Shown: one piece after another, positions 60,828 through 64,000 of the stretch
Layout of the letters: each line of letters begins with the position of its first letter
How positions within the stretch are numbered: position 1 is the first letter of the stretch
Assembly (NCBI GenBank): GCA_964549445.1
Contig: CAZJVS010000003.1
Location: forward strand, 124,001 to 188,000
Origin: SpSt-539 sp964549445
GTDB lineage: Bacteria > Planctomycetota > Phycisphaerae > UBA1845 > UTPLA1
DNA: 64,000 bases
Direction of reading: 5' to 3'
Made by a program: the position numbers and the translations under genes
The notes under the pieces: model-generated
The model's database searches: none
What the model saw: only the letters and a program-made list of their open reading frames with translations
Told to the model about the DNA's origin: nothing

Positions 60828-61976
60828 TCAAACAGCTTTGAACGGGTCGCGGTCCGCCCGCGACAGCCGCACACCCACGCCCGGCATTTCCTTCTGCAAT
60901 CGCTTCGCCAGTGCCGCCACTCCCGGCCGCTCGCTGGCCCAGTGCCCCAGCGCGATCGCTGAAGCGCCCATACGAAGATACCGCAAGGCGTCGTGATGGC
61001 GAATCTCGCCCGTAATCACCACATCCGTAACTCCACAGATCGTCGATGCCACTTCGAACGGAAGCGACCCTGCCGCGCCGACACAAATCCACGCTCGTTC
61101 GATCTTCGCGGAAGGATGTCCGACGATCGCGACATTCGCCGCGCCAGTCGCCCGCTTCAACATCGTTGCCACCGCGCCCAGTTTCGCGGCCTTCGGCATC
61201 CGTCCGATTCGCCCTGGGCCCTCTCGATTTCGCGGATGCTCCGCCAGCGGGTAAATGTCGAACGCCGGCTCCTCGTACGGATGCGTCCGTCGAATCACCG
61301 CAACGATGTCCGGCACGCATCGAGTCCGCGCCACCGCCTCCAACCGCACTTCGTCGACCGTTTCGAGTCGCCCGCGTTTGCCCACGCGCGGATTCGTATC
61401 GTCCGATCCGTAAAAAGTCCCCTGCCCCGGCAATCGAAAGCTGCAATGTGTGTAGTGGCCGATCCGCCCAGCCCCCGTCGCGAACATCGCCTGTGCCACG
61501 CGCTCCACGTGCTCCGCCGGAACGAACACGACAATCTTGCACTCGCGCCCCGGCTCAACCGGCGGATACGTGAACGGCCGCGTCTCGCGAATCCCGCACA
61601 TCGCCGCGATCACATCGTTCGTCCCGCCCGCCGCCGCGTCCCACGCCGTGTGCGGTGAGTAGACCGCGATGCCGCGCGAGATCGCCTCCGCCGCCAGGTC
61701 CTCCGCATCAAATCGCCATGTCTTCAGCTTCTTCACCGGTTTGAAGATCGGCGGGTGATAGGCAACCACGAGATCGGCCTTCACTCGAACCGCTTCGTCC
61801 AACACATCCGGCGTCAGATCGACGGCGACCAGCGCTCGCCCGCAACGCCAATCCCCGGGACATGCAATCAGTCCGACATTGTCCCACTCGGCCGCCAGCC
61901 GCCGCGGCGCCACGCGCTCGAGCACCCGCAGTACATCGCCCGACGACAGTCGTTTGCTTGGCCGCGCCTTACCCAC
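60828..61976 (-). CDS. Nif3-like dinuclear metal center protein
   Basis: 382 residues from GTG 61976, which has AGGAG ten bases upstream and an 8-bp overlap with pabC; ATG 62009 would add 11 residues. Nif3-family motifs: AEWDNVGLIACPG, VAVDLTPDVLDEAV, VAYHPPIF (metal His), YSPHTAWDAAAGGTND and TGEIRHHDALRYLRMGASAIALGHWASERPGV. A middle CutA-like domain (CKIVVFVPAEHVERVAQAMFATGAGRIGHYTHCSF) is inserted, as in YqfO. The catalytic role is not established; relatives are called GTP cyclohydrolase 1 type 2. Confidence 0.9.
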   Translation of the reverse strand: MGKARPSKRLSSGDVLRVLERVAPRRLAAEWDNVGLIACPGDWRCGRALVAVDLTPDVLDEAVRVKADLVVAYHPPIFKPVKKLKTWRFDAEDLAAEAISRGIAVYSPHTAWDAAAGGTNDVIAAMCGIRETRPFTYPPVEPGRECKIVVFVPAEHVERVAQAMFATGAGRIGHYTHCSFRLPGQGTFYGSDDTNPRVGKRGRLETVDEVRLEAVARTRCVPDIVAVIRRTHPYEEPAFDIYPLAEHPRNREGPGRIGRMPKAAKLGAVATMLKRATGAANVAIVGHPSAKIERAWICVGAAGSLPFEVASTICGVTDVVITGEIRHHDALRYLRMGASAIALGHWASERPGVAALAKRLQKEMPGVGVRLSRADRDPFKAV

Positions 61977-62844
61977 CGATCCGGCACTCCTGTCCCACGA
62001 CCGCCGCATACGCGTCGCGCAGCGCCCGCGTCGTATCGCCCACCTTCTCGTCGCCCACCGCGTGCCGCTCCACCCGGCACACCGGCATGACCTCCATGAT
62101 CGTGTTCGTCAAGAAGACCTCGTCCGCCTCCAGCACGTCGTTGATCGTCAGTGCCTGCTCGTGCACGGTCATCTTCCGCGCAGCCGCGCACCGCATCACG
62201 ACGCCCCGCGCAATCCCCGGAAGCACCGGCGTATCGAGCGGCGGCGTGTAGAGTTGCTCATTCCGCACCAGGAACACGTTGCTCACGCACCCCTCGGCCA
62301 GGTTGTTCTCCGGCGTAAACCAAAGCGCCTCGCCGCACTTCTTCCCATGCGCCTCGCGAAGCCCCAGCAGCCGCGGCAGATACGAAGTCGTCTTGTGCCC
62401 CGCCGTCGGGTCGAATCGACTCTGCTTGTACGAGCTGACGCAGATCGTCATCCCCTTCCGATACAGCTCCGCCGGATAGGGCTCGAACTTCTGCGCCGCG
62501 ATCAAGACCGTCGCCGGATGCGGCTCGCCCTCCTCCGCTCCGGCCGCCCGCGCATCGCCGGTCGTCACCAGCAGCCGCATCCGCGCCTCGCGAAGCTCGT
62601 TGGCCTGCAATACGCGCGAAACGGCCCGTGTTATCTCCGCGTCATCCACCGGCAGCGGTACCGCCAGCTTCGCCGCCGACATCCGCATTCGCCGCAGATG
62701 CTCGTCAAGCAGAAACGCATTTCCGTTATAGACCCGGATCGTCTCGAACAGCCCCGCCCCGTGCGTCAGCCCCCCGTCGAACGCGCCCACCCGCGCGTCC
62801 TCCGCTTCGACAATCTCTCCGTTCAGATAGACCAGTTCGCTCAT
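61969..62844 (-). CDS. pabC: Aminodeoxychorismate lyase-like class IV aminotransferase
   Basis: 291 residues. PLP Lys151 lies in GHKTTSYLP, with AFDGGLTHGAGLFETIR near the start and NNLAEGCVSNVFLVRN later, typical of class IV aminotransferases. Immediate linkage to pabB (ATGA overlap) points to aminodeoxychorismate lyase, giving p-aminobenzoate for folate; a D-amino-acid or branched-chain aminotransferase is less likely. AAGGAA precedes ATG 62844. It overlaps the nif3 start by 8 bp. Confidence 0.85.
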   Translation of the reverse strand: MSELVYLNGEIVEAEDARVGAFDGGLTHGAGLFETIRVYNGNAFLLDEHLRRMRMSAAKLAVPLPVDDAEITRAVSRVLQANELREARMRLLVTTGDARAAGAEEGEPHPATVLIAAQKFEPYPAELYRKGMTICVSSYKQSRFDPTAGHKTTSYLPRLLGLREAHGKKCGEALWFTPENNLAEGCVSNVFLVRNEQLYTPPLDTPVLPGIARGVVMRCAAARKMTVHEQALTINDVLEADEVFLTNTIMEVMPVCRVERHAVGDEKVGDTTRALRDAYAAVVGQECRIGG

Positions 62845-64000
62845 TTTTCCTTCGCAATCCCCAGCGCCCGCAGCATACCGGCCGCCTTCGCCTCCGTCTC
62901 GTCATACTCCCGGGCCGGCTCCGAATCCGCCACGATCCCGCTACCGACCGACAGCTCCACCCGCCCCGGCGTCGCAACCAGCGTCCGGATCGCCAGGTTA
63001 AACATCGCATCGCCGTTTGCGCTCACATATCCAATCGCCCCGCAGTACGGACCGCGCGGCGACTTCTCCAACTCGTCAATGATCTGCATCGCCCGCACCT
63101 TCGGCGCGCCCGTCACTGACCCGCCGGGGTATGTTGCGCGAATCGCGTCGATCACCCCGCACTCCGGCCGCAATTCTCCCGCCACCGTCGCCACGCGATG
63201 AAACACGGTCGGTAACGCCTCGATCGATCCCGCATCCTCGACACACACGCTTCCGTACCGGCACACCCGCCCCAGGTCGTTCCGCTCCAGGTCGACGATC
63301 ATCGAAAGCTCCGCCGCGTCCTTCGCACTGCCTGCCAGCTCCTCGCGCGCCGCGGCATCCGCCGCCGCGCTCGTCCCACGCGGCCGCGTCCCCTTGATGG
63401 GCTTCGTCATCACGCGCCCGTCGCACACCTCGAGGTAAAGCTCCGGCGACGACGACAAGACCGCCCACCCGCCCCCGCCGCTCAAGTACGCGGCATAGCT
63501 CGCCGGATTCGCCCGGCACAGTCGCTCGTACAGCTCCGCGTAACTCAGCCGGGTCGCGATCTCGAGCCGCCGCGCCAGGTTCACCTGGAAAATGTCCCCC
63601 GCTGCGATGTACTCCAGCGCGCGCTCGACCTTCGCCAGGTACTCCGCCCGGCTCATGTCGGTGGCGATCGTCGCCTCGGTCCCTGCAACTCGGGGCGCAA
63701 GACTTTCGCATCGCCCCCGCGCCCGCGCGAGCCCTTCCAACGCCTCGATGCGCCGATTCAGCCGACTTTCGTCCGGACCGATCTGCACGCCGGCCGCATA
63801 CCACCGGCCCGTCGCGTGATCAGCCGCAAGAATTGCGTCGTAGCAGGCAAACCATGCCGATGGCAGGCTCGCCGCGACCCGCCTCCCCCGCGCGCTCGGC
63901 TCCAACCATCCGCCCGCCTCGTATGCCAGATATCCGACCCAGCCGCCGATAAACGGAAGTGGAGTTTGCGTCCTCGCGCCGCCCGACGGCGTTGCGAAGA
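62841..64000 (-). CDS. pabB: Aminodeoxychorismate synthase component I (5' part outside window)
   Basis: The frame is open to the right edge, giving about 386 C-terminal residues; the N-terminus lies outside. Chorismate-binding motifs: PIKGTRPRG, DLERNDLGRVCRYGSVCVED, TYPGGSVTGAPKVRAMQIIDELE and GYVSANGDAMFNLAIRTL. The PIKGT motif is that of PabB (TrpE usually has PIAGT). It adds ammonia to chorismate, with PabA. Upstream frame includes TPLPFIGGWVGYLAYEAGG, also PabB-like. It overlaps pabC as ATGA. It opens the folate/isoprenoid operon read on the minus strand. Confidence 0.93.
   Translation of the reverse strand, partial: FATPSGGARTQTPLPFIGGWVGYLAYEAGGWLEPSARGRRVAASLPSAWFACYDAILAADHATGRWYAAGVQIGPDESRLNRRIEALEGLARARGRCESLAPRVAGTEATIATDMSRAEYLAKVERALEYIAAGDIFQVNLARRLEIATRLSYAELYERLCRANPASYAAYLSGGGGWAVLSSSPELYLEVCDGRVMTKPIKGTRPRGTSAAADAAAREELAGSAKDAAELSMIVDLERNDLGRVCRYGSVCVEDAGSIEALPTVFHRVATVAGELRPECGVIDAIRATYPGGSVTGAPKVRAMQIIDELEKSPRGPYCGAIGYVSANGDAMFNLAIRTLVATPGRVELSVGSGIVADSEPAREYDETEAKAAGMLRALGIAKEK

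Noticed and set aside
60511..61542. 343-codon minus-strand frame across the nif3 and PpiC genes
   Set aside because: It is a shifted frame of two well-supported genes with Gly/Arg-rich composition and no domain motif.

Overview
The window is high-GC bacterial DNA that looks like a Planctomycetota chromosome, probably near Phycisphaerae. The pointers are two large secreted proteins with dockerin-like C-termini (GDMNCDG-type calcium loops), small proteins with a CxxCGYDL...CPEC zinc ribbon, a type II-like prepilin with an FQDGH motif, a squalene-synthase-type enzyme, and many genes whose products carry signal peptides. No rRNA, tRNA, CRISPR array, insertion sequence or prophage was recognised.

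Layout. 1-7 kb (minus): the 5' part of an aldehyde dehydrogenase gene, then a roughly 2000-residue secreted protein with five Ig-like domains and about 36 calcium-binding thrombospondin type 3 repeats. 7.4-11.1 kb: a small membrane protein, a TlpA-like thioredoxin and a secreted tripeptidyl-peptidase-II-like subtilase. 11.1-13.5 kb (plus): small zinc-ribbon and unknown genes and a methyltransferase. 13.5-19.4 kb (minus): a tight six-gene operon headed by parB with a perfect parS site just upstream, then a HEAT protein, DedA, a cysteine-rich protein, a lipoprotein and an RDD protein; no parA is adjacent. 19.7-22.3 kb (plus): a lipoprotein, a Cys-rich acidic protein, an APH-type kinase and a PDZ protein.

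22.3-33.5 kb (plus) is a Tad/Flp pilus locus: prepilin peptidase, TadE, CpaB, CpaC secretin, a VWA TadG, CpaE/TadZ, CpaF ATPase, TadB and TadC. A 336-nt hairpin-rich leader precedes it and no flp pilin gene is present. 33.5-45.5 kb (minus) is metabolic: a tandem amidohydrolase pair (one without its metal ligands), two zinc-ribbon proteins, two tandem D-3-phosphoglycerate dehydrogenase paralogs, a threonine-dehydrogenase-like SDR, an FG-GAP dockerin-like protein, a polyprenyl synthase, MoaC and a UDP-sugar pyrophosphorylase. 45.5-46.3 kb is a long intergenic stretch before a prepilin gene with its own strong terminator.

47.4-64 kb: transketolase, a Tat-exported phosphoesterase, a lipoprotein, YbjQ, an ABC (LolD/FtsX-type) exporter, a second phosphoesterase and an HtrA protease. 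It ends with a six-gene operon read on the minus strand from the right edge: pabB, pabC, nif3-like, PpiC lipoprotein, squalene/phytoene synthase, ispH. Four of its five junctions overlap.

The observations most worth following are the orphan parB/parS operon, the hairpin-rich Tad leader and missing pilin, the VWA insertion in TadG, the TadZ without Walker lysines, the inactive-looking amidohydrolase paired with an intact paralog, and the higher-order structure of the TSP3 array. All calls rest on reading the sequence; no database search was possible.
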